Shown here piece by piece: positions 25,282 through 34,583 of a stretch of 64,000 nt of DNA (positions within the stretch are counted from its first letter, which is position 1; every line of letters begins with the position of its first letter). Source of the DNA: JAPLJC01 sp963697965 (GTDB lineage: Bacteria; Desulfobacterota; Desulfobaccia; Desulfobaccales; 0-14-0-80-60-11). The notes under the pieces were generated by a model. That model was not told the origin of the DNA and searched no databases. It worked only from the letters and a program-made list of their open reading frames with translations. The position numbers and the translations under genes are program-made. The stretch spans positions 806,001 to 870,000 of the forward strand of contig OY969108.1 of NCBI GenBank assembly GCA_963697965.1. Reading direction: 5' to 3'.

Positions 25282-27420
25282 ATGTCCAGGAAAATTAGCG
25301 CAGATCATTGTCTGAGTGAGTTAAAAACCAAGGAAAGGCTCCTATCTTCGATTCATAAGATCAGCAGCCTGCTGACCCGGCCGATTTCGCTCGACAAGAT
25401 CCTGACTTTAATCGTCAAAGAGACCGCTCAGGTCTTCGGCTTCATCCGGGTGGGCATCTTCCTCACCGACAAGGACCGGGGCCTTTTGGAATGCAAGTAC
25501 TTGATCGGCTTCAGTCCCGAGGAATCGGAGCGAGCCCTGACCAAACCTTATCGTTTGGCTGACCACGACTGCCTGGACACCAAGGTGGCCCGATACGGCA
25601 AAACCATCTACTCCCGGGATATGGTGAACGATCCCCGGGCCACTCCCCTCGATCTGAGGATCAGCCGGTACATGGAGCGGCTGGCCACCGTCATCGTGCC
25701 CCTGCAGATCAAGAAAGATACCATCGGGCTGATCGTGGCGGACCGCAGAGACCAGAAATTGGAAATGACCAAGAAGGACATCGATTCCTTCTCCACCTTT
25801 GCCAACCAGGCCAGCATTATCATCGAGAATGCCCGGCTGCAGGAACAGAATCAAAGAAAGATCCAGCAATTGCTGGCCCTCCAGGAAATCAGCCGGAAGA
25901 CCAGTTCCACCATTAACCTCAATAACCTGCTCAAGGTCATCAGCGCCAGCGCCCTGAAAATCACCAAGGCTTCCAGTTGCGCCCTGCTCCTGATGGATAA
26001 TGACAACAAGCACCTGCGCGTCGCTTCCCAGATCGGCTACGAGGGACTGGACACCGCCAGGTTCAGGTTGAAAGTGGGGGAGGGGGTCGTAGGCTGGGTG
26101 GCGGCCAACGGCGTTCCTCTCCTGGTGCGGGACGTGAGCCGGGAGGCGCGCTACGTGGAGGCCATCAAAGAGGTCAAATCAGAGCTGGCCGCGCCATTGA
26201 TCAGTGATAACAGGGTCCTCGGGGTCCTGAACGTCAACAGCGTCAACAAGGCGGCCTTTTCCGAAGACGACTTGAAATTGTTGGTGATTTACGCCGGGCA
26301 CACAGCCAGCCTGATTAAAAACGCCCGGCTCTATGGCCAGGTCTCCACTGAACGGAACTTCCGGGAGAATATTCTCGAGAGTTCCCCCAACAGCGTCATT
26401 GCCATCAACATGAAGAAGGAAATCACCTCCATCAACAGAAGGACGGAGGAGTTATTCCGCCTGAAAAGGAAAAATGTCCTCGGCCAGAAGGTCGCTGACG
26501 TCTTCGGGGAACAGATAGTGCAATTGGTAGATCAAGTTGTCGATCAGGGCGAACTGATTGACAGGGAGATCCGCAAAAGCCGTAAAGACGGCGCCCCGCT
26601 CACATTGGGCATCACCTCTTCCTGGCTGCGGGACCATCAGGACAATCTGTTCGGCGTGGTCTTCATCGTCCGGGACCTGACCGAGGGTAAGAGGACCGAG
26701 GAGATGATCAGGAGGATGGACCGCCTGACCTCCATAGGCCAGCTATCGGCCGGCATCGCCCACGAGATCAGGAATCCCCTGGCCAGCATTAGCTTAAATG
26801 TTCAGATTCTCTCGAAAAAATTGGCCTTGGATGACGCCGCCAAAAAGATCGTCTCCGACACCCTGGAAGGCATCGACCGGATCAAAAGCCTGGTTAAGGG
26901 GATGCTCGATTTTGCCAAGCCCTCCACCCCGGCGCTGAAGCGAGGCTCCATGGCCCGGGTTTTGCGGAATTCCATCTCTTTGTTGGATTCCCAACTCAGG
27001 AAGAAAAGAATCGAGGTCAAGCTGGACCAGGCGGAAGACCTCCCCGAGATCGTGTTTGACGAACACCAGATTCAGCAGGTCCTGGTCAATCTGTTGCTGA
27101 ATGGCTTGGAGGCCACGTCCGAGGGAGGCGGCATCAGGATCAAAAGCGCCATCGGCCAGGATCAGAAGAAACGCTGTCAGCACCTGGCCTTGCACATTAT
27201 GGACACGGGCTGCGGCATCCCTCCGGCCAACCTCTCCAAGATCTTCGATCCCTTTTTCACCACCAAGTCGGAAGGCACCGGGCTGGGCTTGTCTATTGTG
27301 CACAAGATTCTGGATCAGCACCATGCCTCCATTGACGTGGTCAGCGAAGAGAACCGGGGGACCACCTTTATCTTGAGGTTCCCGTTCCGTCCAGCCGGGG
27401 GCCTAGATGTTCCGCTATAA
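25282..27420 (+). CDS. Sensor histidine kinase, GAF-GAF-PAS-HisKA-HATPase
   Basis: 712 residues from the ATG at 25282; a TTG start 28 codons earlier is open but weak. Domains: GAF 1 (about 20-180), a short coiled linker, GAF 2 (about 195-345), PAS (about 355-465), then the phospho-acceptor helix with His494 in GIAHEIRNPLASI and the ATPase domain with NLLLNGLEA, MDTGCGIPP and GTGLGLSIVHK. No membrane helix, so it senses a cytoplasmic cue, perhaps an acyl-CoA or redox signal. It overlaps the response regulator gene by 14 bases and the pair is translationally coupled. It is transcribed away from the sigma-54 promoter region of the icmF set. Confidence 0.95.
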   Translation: MSRKISADHCLSELKTKERLLSSIHKISSLLTRPISLDKILTLIVKETAQVFGFIRVGIFLTDKDRGLLECKYLIGFSPEESERALTKPYRLADHDCLDTKVARYGKTIYSRDMVNDPRATPLDLRISRYMERLATVIVPLQIKKDTIGLIVADRRDQKLEMTKKDIDSFSTFANQASIIIENARLQEQNQRKIQQLLALQEISRKTSSTINLNNLLKVISASALKITKASSCALLLMDNDNKHLRVASQIGYEGLDTARFRLKVGEGVVGWVAANGVPLLVRDVSREARYVEAIKEVKSELAAPLISDNRVLGVLNVNSVNKAAFSEDDLKLLVIYAGHTASLIKNARLYGQVSTERNFRENILESSPNSVIAINMKKEITSINRRTEELFRLKRKNVLGQKVADVFGEQIVQLVDQVVDQGELIDREIRKSRKDGAPLTLGITSSWLRDHQDNLFGVVFIVRDLTEGKRTEEMIRRMDRLTSIGQLSAGIAHEIRNPLASISLNVQILSKKLALDDAAKKIVSDTLEGIDRIKSLVKGMLDFAKPSTPALKRGSMARVLRNSISLLDSQLRKKRIEVKLDQAEDLPEIVFDEHQIQQVLVNLLLNGLEATSEGGGIRIKSAIGQDQKKRCQHLALHIMDTGCGIPPANLSKIFDPFFTTKSEGTGLGLSIVHKILDQHHASIDVVSEENRGTTFILRFPFRPAGGLDVPL

Positions 27421-28786
27421 AATCCTGATTGTCGACGATGACAAGCTGCTCCAGAATTCTCTGAAGAATGTACTGGCCGAAAAGTATGACACCCTCGTGG
27501 TGGGCAAAGGAGAGGATGCCCTGGGCCTGCTCCGGAAGGATTCGGTGGACCTGGTGCTTCTGGATGTCAGGCTACCCGGCCAGGACGGGATAGAGACGCT
27601 GAAACAGATCAAGGCGCTGAAGCGAGACCTTTTGGTGATCATGATGACGGCCTATGAAGATGTGAAAACGGTCATCACCTCCATGAAAATGGGGGCCTAT
27701 GATTACCTGGTGAAACCCCTGGAAATTGAAGAGCTGGAAATTATTGTCGAAAAGGCCCTGGAGAATCTGAAGCTCAAGAAGGAAGTCGAGGAACTGCGCC
27801 AGAATTACCTCAAGGAATTCAATGTCGGCAATATTATCGGCGAAAGCCCGGCCATCAAGAAGGCCATCGAGTTTGCCAACAAGGTGGCCAAGAGTTACGA
27901 CACCACGGTGCTCATCGAAGGGGAGACCGGGGTCGGCAAAGAGGTCATCGCCAGGACCATCCAAAGCCGCAGCGCCCGGTTCAATAAGCCTTTGGTGGTC
28001 ATCAATTGCGGGGCCATCAGTAAGGACCTGGTGGAAAGCGAAATGTTCGGTTATGAACGGGGGACTTTCACCGGCGGCCTCCAGGAAGGCAAGAAGGGCA
28101 AGCTCGAAATGGCTGACGGCGGGACCTTGTTCCTGGATGAAATCGGCGAACTCTTACCTTCTTCCCAGGTGAAGCTGCTGCGCTTTCTGGAGGAAAAGGA
28201 ATTCTTTCCGGTGGGCGGCACCAAAAAAAGGAAAGTGGACATCCGCATCATCGCCACCACCAACAAGAGCCTGGAGCAGGAATGCCGGGCCGGGCGCTTT
28301 CGCGAGGATCTCTATTACCGCTTAAACGTGGCCCAAATCACCATTCCGCCCTTAAGGGAACGCCGGGTTGACATCATCCCCCTGACCTTGTTTTTCATGA
28401 ACAGTTTCAATGAAAAATTCGTCAAAAATTTTTGCGGCATCTCCCAGGCTGCCCGGGAAATGTTGCTGAATTACCCGTGGCGGGGCAACGTCCGGGAACT
28501 CCGGAATGCCGTTGAAAGGGTGATCCTGATGGAAGACGGCGGGGAAATCCAACCGGCCCACCTCACCTTTTTGGGTTTTACCCAGCCGGAAAACCGCGTC
28601 CAGACCCCGCTGGAACCGGGGATGAAACTGCCCGCGGCGGGTCTGAACCTGGACGCATTGATCAAGGGCTTGATCATGCAGGCGCTTAAGCAGAGCAACG
28701 GCAACCGCACCCGGGCCGCCAGGTCCCTGGGCATCTCCAGACCTACTCTGATATATCGCCTGGGAAAATATGGCATCGAGCTTTAG
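27407..28786 (+). CDS. NtrC-family sigma-54 response regulator
   Basis: 459 residues. Receiver domain (1-120): phospho-acceptor Asp53, acidic pocket D10-D12, Thr81, Lys103. AAA+ domain (about 140-375): Walker A GETGVGKE (172-179), Walker B TLFLDEIGE (240-248). The sigma-54 contact loop reads GTFTGG (219-224) where GAFTGA is the norm; the essential Phe-Thr-Gly is kept. The Fis-type helix-turn-helix is at the end (NRTRAARSLGISRPTLIYRL). It should be phosphorylated by the kinase just upstream and act on -24/-12 promoters such as those found at 24956 and 39296. Confidence 0.95.
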   Translation: MFRYKILIVDDDKLLQNSLKNVLAEKYDTLVVGKGEDALGLLRKDSVDLVLLDVRLPGQDGIETLKQIKALKRDLLVIMMTAYEDVKTVITSMKMGAYDYLVKPLEIEELEIIVEKALENLKLKKEVEELRQNYLKEFNVGNIIGESPAIKKAIEFANKVAKSYDTTVLIEGETGVGKEVIARTIQSRSARFNKPLVVINCGAISKDLVESEMFGYERGTFTGGLQEGKKGKLEMADGGTLFLDEIGELLPSSQVKLLRFLEEKEFFPVGGTKKRKVDIRIIATTNKSLEQECRAGRFREDLYYRLNVAQITIPPLRERRVDIIPLTLFFMNSFNEKFVKNFCGISQAAREMLLNYPWRGNVRELRNAVERVILMEDGGEIQPAHLTFLGFTQPENRVQTPLEPGMKLPAAGLNLDALIKGLIMQALKQSNGNRTRAARSLGISRPTLIYRLGKYGIEL

Positions 28787-28872
28787 CGCCTGGCCATGGA
28801 CTGAAACCGACGTTTTCCTAGCCGCCAGCCTATTTTTCTTGGGCGCCCCAAACGAAGGAGGAGGCAAGTCCC

Positions 28873-30354
28873 ATGGCCCTGATGACCCCTGAGCAGTTCG
28901 AAGCCAGTCTTAAGGATCTAAAACCGAAGATTTTCATGAATGGCAAGCGGGTGACCGATATCCTGAAGAATAAAAACACCCGCACCGTGGTGGAGGCCAA
29001 TAAGGCCAGTTATGCCTGGGCCTTGGACCCGAAGTATCAGGAGATCATGACCTGCTTTTCACCCCTGGTGAACGAGGTGGTGAATCGCTACACCTATGTC
29101 AGCGCCAGTATTGAAGATTTGGTGAAAAAGGCGGAAGCCGGGACCTTTACCGCCGAAATGCTGGGGACCTGCATTTACCGGTGCGTGGGCTACGACGCCA
29201 TGCATGCCCTGGCCGGCACCACCTGGGAGATGGACCGGGACCTGGGCACCAAATATCAGGGGCGGTTCCTGGAATTCCTCAAGAAGGTGCAGCGCCAGGA
29301 TTTATCCGTGGCCGGGGCTCTGACCGAGCCCCGGGGCAGCCGCAGCCAGAAAATCGTGGATTGGCCGGACCCCTATCTCGCCCTCAAGGTCGTGGAGAAA
29401 AACGCTAAGGGCATCGTGGTGCGGGGGGCCAAGATCAACATCAGCGGCGCCTATGCCTCCCATGAACTGGTGGTGCTCCCCCAAGGGTCCCATCCCGAGG
29501 CTGAAGCCGACTATGCCGTGGCCTTCGCCACGCCCAGCGATGCTCCGGGCATCACCTATGTCTGCCAATATTCCCCTTATTCGGCGGAGCGGGACCTGGC
29601 TGATGATCCGGAGGAATTGGGGAATCCAATCTTCGGACAGCGCGAGACCGCCATGGTTATCTTTGATAATGTCTTTGTGCCCTGGGAGCGGGTCTTCCAC
29701 TGCGGTGAGTTCAAATATTCCGGCAAGCTGGTGGCCCGCTTTGCCCGGACCCACCGCATGACCTGCGGCGGCACCTGCAAGGTCGGCTTCATGAACCAGA
29801 TCATCGGGGCGTCCAAATTGATCCAGGAATACAAGGGCCTGGAAAAAGTCCCCCACATCAACGAGCAGATCACCGAAATGGTGGTGCTGCGGGAGACCGG
29901 CCGGGCTTGCGGCCAGGCGGCCGCCCGCCAGGGCCGGGAAGAGCCGCCGGGCTCCGGCGTCTTTCTGCCGGACGAACTCATGGGCAATGTAGCCAAGTTA
30001 AACATTTGCCAGGCCTTTTGGCGGGTGATGGCGCTGGCCGGGGACATCGGCGGCGGACTGGTCGTCACCCTGCCCTCCCTGAAAGAATTGCACAACCCCG
30101 AAGTCAAAGACTTCGTGGAAGAATTTTACAGCTTCGGGTCGGATGAACCGGCGGTGAATATCATGAAGGTGCATAAACTTTTGCAGCATTGGACCGCCGG
30201 CCAGCATGGGGTGGGCACGTGGCATGGCGCCGGGCCGCCCATGACCCAAAGGATCGCCATCCAACGGGCGGTTAATTTTGAGCACGAGAAGGAATTGGTG
30301 AAAAGGACCTTAAATCTCAAGGAAAAAGAGAAGAAAGAGGACAGCGGCGCCTGA
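28873..30354 (+). CDS. 4-hydroxybutyryl-CoA dehydratase/vinylacetyl-CoA isomerase family protein
   Basis: 493 residues, the usual length for the AbfD branch of the HpaB flavoprotein family. Cluster ligands expected from the Clostridium enzyme (C99, C103, H292, C299) correspond to C100, C104, H294 and C302. The last loop reads THRMTCGGTCKVG: the His-to-Cys distance is one residue longer and an extra Cys298 lies within it. GAYASHE (192-198) matches the substrate loop. If active, it would dehydrate 4-hydroxybutyryl-CoA to crotonyl-CoA with FAD and a 4Fe-4S cluster and feed the beta-oxidation set. GGAGGAGGCAAG precedes the ATG. It lies 86 bases after the response regulator gene and probably belongs to the same transcript. 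Confidence 0.8.
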   Translation: MALMTPEQFEASLKDLKPKIFMNGKRVTDILKNKNTRTVVEANKASYAWALDPKYQEIMTCFSPLVNEVVNRYTYVSASIEDLVKKAEAGTFTAEMLGTCIYRCVGYDAMHALAGTTWEMDRDLGTKYQGRFLEFLKKVQRQDLSVAGALTEPRGSRSQKIVDWPDPYLALKVVEKNAKGIVVRGAKINISGAYASHELVVLPQGSHPEAEADYAVAFATPSDAPGITYVCQYSPYSAERDLADDPEELGNPIFGQRETAMVIFDNVFVPWERVFHCGEFKYSGKLVARFARTHRMTCGGTCKVGFMNQIIGASKLIQEYKGLEKVPHINEQITEMVVLRETGRACGQAAARQGREEPPGSGVFLPDELMGNVAKLNICQAFWRVMALAGDIGGGLVVTLPSLKELHNPEVKDFVEEFYSFGSDEPAVNIMKVHKLLQHWTAGQHGVGTWHGAGPPMTQRIAIQRAVNFEHEKELVKRTLNLKEKEKKEDSGA

Positions 30355-30668
30355 CCCCCAAATAGCTTGCCAGGGGGGGCGGGCCTCCGTGCCCGCCAAC
30401 CAGAGGCGGCCAGGAACGGCCGCCCCACCAGGGATTTTTTCCTGGTTCCTAAGCTCCTGCTTGGGGACGAGTGGGAAAAATGCAGCCGCAGGCTTTAGCC
30501 GGCGCAAAGTAATGGCAGGTTTTTTTCGGGTTTCCAAGCTGGAGCTTTAAACGAGAGGAAAAAATCTCAAAGAAAAGGCGCCGCGGCATGGCGGCGCCTG
30601 AGCCCTAAATAGCTTGCCGGGGTGGCGGCGGTCCTTTCAGAACACGCGAGATGGCGCCCACCCCCCCC
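30355..30668. repeat. Convergent spacer with partial duplication and palindromes
   Basis: The sequence around the stop codon of the dehydratase gene is repeated 248 bases later: AAATCTCAA-GAAAA at 30311 and 30562, then GCGGCGCCTGA and AAATAGCTTGCC at 30343-30376 and 30591-30624. Between them are short inverted repeats (GGGCGGGCCTCCGTGCCCGCC; GCGGCC..GGCCGC) and, near 30480, a GCCGCAGGCTTTAGCC element like the one at 46286. No gene is seen. Confidence 0.65.
30569..30598 (-). terminator. Intrinsic terminator of the isovalerate operon
   Basis: On the minus strand, GGCGCCGC and GCGGCGCC arms (30591-30598 and 30577-30584) enclose a six-base loop, followed by TTTTCTTT at 30576-30569. It lies 70 bases after the stop codon of the last CoA-transferase gene. 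Confidence 0.7.
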
Positions 30669-32021
30669 TCATATTACCCCGGCCTTTTGCAGCTCCTTCA
30701 ACTTCCCCGGTCCCACGCCGAGATAACGGTGATAGATGAACTCGTTGTCCGCGCCGATGGGCCGGCAGGCCCATTTTATCCGGCCGGGGGTCCGCGTCAT
30801 GGCCTTGAAGGAGGAATTCTGGATCAGAAGCTCGCCGTAATTGGGGTCGTTCCATTTGAGGAAGGTGCGCCGCTCCTGCCAGTGATCCCTAGTTAGCACA
30901 TCCTGCGGATTTTCCAGCCGACCCGACACCACCGTGCCTTTCTTATCTTCCAGCTTGCTGTACCTGTAAACCATGTCCTGGATTTCATCGGCGGTGTAAT
31001 TCATGGTGAATCTTTCAATTTCGTGCTGAATCGTCGGCTGATTCTTGGGGGTGAGGCGCTCCTTGATGGTGGGGAACTGCTTCAGCAGATCAGGCCGTTT
31101 CAGAATCTCGCACAAGGCCGTAAAGTTAGGATCCGTAAAGCCGGAAATGAAGGTGTAGCCGTCCTTGCACTTCACGTAAGTGTATGGAAAGACGGCATAG
31201 TCGTAATTGCCGGCCCGGGGCATCTGCTCCCCGGACATGTGGAAATATTGCAAGGCGTAATTGGAGATGGCCAGCAACCCTTCCGGAGGGGAACTGTCGA
31301 TCATTTGCCCTTTGCCGGTCTTGCGGCGATAGAACATCGCCAACAGGATGCCCAGGGCCGACCAGGCGCCGCCGGCATACCACCCCATCCAGTTGCCATG
31401 CTTCAAAGGCCGCTTGTAGGTCTGGGCAATTTCCGGATCGAGGTCCGGTTCCCCGGTGATGGACATGATGACGCCCCGGGCCTGGTCCAGGATGTCATAG
31501 CCCGGCTGGTTGGCATGTTTCTCGGCATCCACCCCGTAATGGCCGTAGCTGCTGATGGCGCAGTAAATCAGGCCGGGGTTGGGCTCACGTAGTTGCCGGT
31601 AACCGATGTCCAGGCCGTCCAGGTAGCCCGGTTTGAAGGTCTCGATGAGCACCGTGGCCTTGCCGGCCAACCTGGCAAAGAGCTTCCGGCCCTCCGGCTT
31701 GGTAAGGTCCAGGGTGATATGGAACTTGTTGCGGGCCTCGACGATATAAGCCAGCCCGGAATCCCCGATCATCATGCCGTAAGGAGACATCTTCCTGGCC
31801 AGATCTCCTCCGGGGGGCTCGATGCGAATCACCTCGGCGCCCATCTCCGCCAGGATGGAAGAGGCAAAGAGTCCCGCAAACGAGCCGTGACTGGCGTCGA
31901 TCACCAACATGTCATCCAGGGCTTCCGGCTTTTTGTAGGCATCCGGGGGGTAGGTTTCCCGGTAGGCCCACCTGGCGAATTCCTGGTTGACCGCCAAACC
32001 GACAATTTTGGTATCATCCAT
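30669..32021 (-). CDS. Class III (CaiB/BaiF) CoA-transferase
   Basis: 450 residues from the ATG at 32021, which has GGGAGGATA in front; the open frame extends 36 codons further into the neighbouring gene and is not used. Family segments: ASHGSFAGLFASSILAEMGA, VIRIEPPGGDLARK, ARNKFHITLDL and PGYDILDQARGVIMSITG with the conserved Asp. The end, RIKWACRPIGADNEF, parallels SRVKWSSRPLGFDNRY of the transferase just upstream, so the two are relatives and may form a heteromeric enzyme. It is the last gene of the operon before the terminator. Confidence 0.9.
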   Translation of the reverse strand: MDDTKIVGLAVNQEFARWAYRETYPPDAYKKPEALDDMLVIDASHGSFAGLFASSILAEMGAEVIRIEPPGGDLARKMSPYGMMIGDSGLAYIVEARNKFHITLDLTKPEGRKLFARLAGKATVLIETFKPGYLDGLDIGYRQLREPNPGLIYCAISSYGHYGVDAEKHANQPGYDILDQARGVIMSITGEPDLDPEIAQTYKRPLKHGNWMGWYAGGAWSALGILLAMFYRRKTGKGQMIDSSPPEGLLAISNYALQYFHMSGEQMPRAGNYDYAVFPYTYVKCKDGYTFISGFTDPNFTALCEILKRPDLLKQFPTIKERLTPKNQPTIQHEIERFTMNYTADEIQDMVYRYSKLEDKKGTVVSGRLENPQDVLTRDHWQERRTFLKWNDPNYGELLIQNSSFKAMTRTPGRIKWACRPIGADNEFIYHRYLGVGPGKLKELQKAGVI

Positions 32022-32056
32022 GCTGTATCCTCCCAGAAAGTCTACGGAAACATAGC

Positions 32057-33385
32057 CTACGGCAGCTTCACACCACTTTTGCCATCCCAGTCCGGGGGCG
32101 GACACTGTGAGGGGACAGCCGGATTCCACTGAAAGATGACCTTCTCGAATTCCAGGCGCTTGACCTCCTCCAGAGGCAGGCCCAGAACCTTCTGGAAGAC
32201 GTAGCGATTATCGAACCCCAGCGGACGGCTGCTCCACTTCACCCGGCTGGGGGTCTCGCTCATTCTCGGGGGATAGCACTCCTGCCTCATCGTGCCATAA
32301 AGGTGGTCGTCGTATTCCTGGATGGCGCCGCGCCCCAGGTAGTGCTTCCCCTGATAGGCTTCCTTGGCGTCCAACACCCGGGAGGCGGCGAAACCGTATC
32401 GGTCTCCTATTTCCTCCACCTCCGCCACCGTCTTGGTCTTGGCCCAGCGGGCGACGGGGTCGACCACGCTCTTCGCTTCCTTAAGCCGTTGGGTGGGGTC
32501 GGCAAACCGGTCGTAAAGGTCCAACTGGCCCATGGCTTCGCAGAGGCCCTTGAATTCGGGCTTGCTGAAGGCCGCCAGGGCCACCCAACCATCCTGGCAT
32601 TCGAACAGGTCGGAGGGGCAGATGGCCAGGTCCCGATTGCCGGAGCGCTTCCGGTCCTCGCCGGTTTTGAAGGCGTGCAGCCAGGTCCAGTCGAGCCAGC
32701 GGATGACGTTTTCCACCTGCATATAATCGATGAACTGGCCTTCCCCGGTTCTCTCCCGGTAATTCAGGGCGGCCATGATGGCCACCGAGCACATCAGCCC
32801 GGTGATCCAGTCGGCGATCCAGACCCCCGATTTGATGGGGCCCCGGTCTTCGAACCCGGTGATGGGCGAGAGCGCCCCCATACTCTGGGCCACGGCGTCA
32901 TAGGAAGTCCGGCCCGTCCAGGGCCCCCAGCTGCCGTAGCCGGAAACGTGCAGCTGGATGATGCGGGGGTTCACTTCTTTGAGTTCTCTATAACTCAACC
33001 CCCACTCCGCCATGCGGCCGGGGGTAAGGTTGTCCGCCACCACGTCGGACTTTTTCACCAGTTCCAGGAAGAGTTCCTTGCCCTGGGGGTGCCCCAGGTG
33101 CATGCCGACCCAGTACTTGTTGTGGTTTTCTATCTCTAGGCCGGGCGACAGGTTTTTCCAGAAATAGGCATAGGGTGTCACAAAACGCATCTGATCCCCC
33201 TTCTGCCCTTCGAACTTGATCACCTCGGCTCCGAATTCCCCCAGGTAATCACAGGCCGCCGGCCCCAGCACCACGTAGCAGACCTCCAGGACCCGGACGC
33301 CTGCCAGCGGTTCCGGCTTGTCAAAAAGCTGGCCAATATCGAACTGGTTTTTCAAAAAATCCTGATAAGATTTTACGTTGCTCAT
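32057..33385 (-). CDS. Class III (CaiB/BaiF) CoA-transferase, partner subunit or paralogue
   Basis: 442 residues. Marks: GVRVLEVCYVVLGPAACDYLGE, EVIKFEGQKGD, VADNLTPGRMAEWGLSYREL and TSYDAVAQSMGALSPITG with the conserved Asp. The usual LSRxLAGP opening is changed to VCYVVLGP. GGAGCTACTGGG precedes the ATG. Placement after the HMG-CoA lyase-like gene and ahead of a second transferase by 35 bases fits a two-subunit CoA-transferase that activates the acid, such as isovalerate, with an acyl-CoA product of the pathway. The true CoA donor is not visible. Confidence 0.88.
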   Translation of the reverse strand: MSNVKSYQDFLKNQFDIGQLFDKPEPLAGVRVLEVCYVVLGPAACDYLGEFGAEVIKFEGQKGDQMRFVTPYAYFWKNLSPGLEIENHNKYWVGMHLGHPQGKELFLELVKKSDVVADNLTPGRMAEWGLSYRELKEVNPRIIQLHVSGYGSWGPWTGRTSYDAVAQSMGALSPITGFEDRGPIKSGVWIADWITGLMCSVAIMAALNYRERTGEGQFIDYMQVENVIRWLDWTWLHAFKTGEDRKRSGNRDLAICPSDLFECQDGWVALAAFSKPEFKGLCEAMGQLDLYDRFADPTQRLKEAKSVVDPVARWAKTKTVAEVEEIGDRYGFAASRVLDAKEAYQGKHYLGRGAIQEYDDHLYGTMRQECYPPRMSETPSRVKWSSRPLGFDNRYVFQKVLGLPLEEVKRLEFEKVIFQWNPAVPSQCPPPDWDGKSGVKLP

Positions 33386-33563
33386 CCCAGTAGCTCCTTG
33401 CCTGGCAGGTTATGCAATAGTAATTTGCCGCGGAATGCCGCCACTGCCCCTGGATCCGTGAACCTCTACGTTTCCTCCTTTCTACTGGATTAAAAAAGGC
33501 GGGCCATTAATAGATCAAGGCCCTCTGCCGCGCCCGGCGGGGCACTTCGTTAGGGTCCGCCGG

Positions 33564-34583
33564 TTAGCGGCGCCCGGTAAGCGTCTTGGGGATTCTGCCG
33601 GAGTGGACGCATTCCGAGCGCAGCCGCCGGCCGACAATCCGCTCCACCATGCGGCCGAGGGTGAGCACCTTATCGACGTCCACGCCGATGTCGATCCCCA
33701 TTTCGTCCAACATCACGGCCAGGTCTTCGGTAGCCACCAGGCCGGTAATACTCGGGTCCTGATAATAGTATTCCCCGGTGCCGGCCACCGGCACCCCATC
33801 CACAAAGTTGGCCGGTTGTCCGCCGATGCCGCCCAGGGTCGATTCGAAATGAGTGATCCCGGCATTGAGCGCCGCCAGGACATTGGCCAGCCCCCAGCCC
33901 CGGGTCACATGAAAGTGGGCCAGGTGTTTGCCGGGGTCCGGGATGGCCTCCAGGATCATGGAGAAATATTCATAGACCTTATGGGGCGGCGCCGAACCGT
34001 CGTGATCGGCGTGTTCGATGTCATCAGCGCCGATATCCAGCCAACGCCGGGTGAATTCCACCGCTTTCCTAAGCTCCGTGGGTCCCTCGAGGGGGCAACC
34101 CCAGATGGTGCTGACCGTGCCGCAGACTTTCATGCCGGCCTCATGGGCCAGAGGGATGTACTGCTCGCACATCTTCCAGTAGTCGGCCAGGGACAGACCG
34201 GAATTGACCCGGTGATGCGACTCGCTGGTGGACACCATGAATAGGATGCGGTCGGGACCGTAGCCCTCCCGGCGGGCCTGGATGGCGCGCTCCACCGCTC
34301 GCTCCCGGATGGTGATGGCGGTGAGTTCCACGTCTTTGAGGAGGGTGCCCACCTTTTTACTGGACCGGAGCCGCTTCAGCAATTCATCGGCGTCCTTAAA
34401 TTGCGGCATCCCTTTGGGACTGCCGAAGTTGGTAACCTCGAGGCGCCGGAAGCCTGCCAGCACCAATTGCTCCGCCACCCAAAGCTTGGCGTCGGTGGGG
34501 ATGAACTTCTCTTCGTGCTGAAAGCCGTCCCTTACCGTGATATCGCCCAGAACCACTTTTTTAGGGTATGCCATCAATCCCAT
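33564..34583 (-). CDS. HMG-CoA lyase-like aldolase
   Basis: 339 residues, DRE-TIM barrel. Catalytic Arg18-Asp19 in GDITVRDGFQHEE, metal-binding His223/His225 in AHFHVTRGWGLAN, and glycine loop LGGIGGQPANF. In authentic HMG-CoA lyases this loop is GLGGCPY with a catalytic Cys; here the Cys is replaced by Gln256. The context (isovaleryl-CoA dehydrogenase, carboxyltransferase, methylglutaconyl-CoA hydratase type crotonase) still points to the last step of isovaleryl-CoA breakdown, cleaving 3-hydroxy-3-methylglutaryl-CoA into acetyl-CoA and acetoacetate, or a related Claisen cleavage. GAGGATTAAAC precedes the ATG; a second ATG three codons in is possible. Confidence 0.8.
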   Translation of the reverse strand: MGLMAYPKKVVLGDITVRDGFQHEEKFIPTDAKLWVAEQLVLAGFRRLEVTNFGSPKGMPQFKDADELLKRLRSSKKVGTLLKDVELTAITIRERAVERAIQARREGYGPDRILFMVSTSESHHRVNSGLSLADYWKMCEQYIPLAHEAGMKVCGTVSTIWGCPLEGPTELRKAVEFTRRWLDIGADDIEHADHDGSAPPHKVYEYFSMILEAIPDPGKHLAHFHVTRGWGLANVLAALNAGITHFESTLGGIGGQPANFVDGVPVAGTGEYYYQDPSITGLVATEDLAVMLDEMGIDIGVDVDKVLTLGRMVERIVGRRLRSECVHSGRIPKTLTGRR

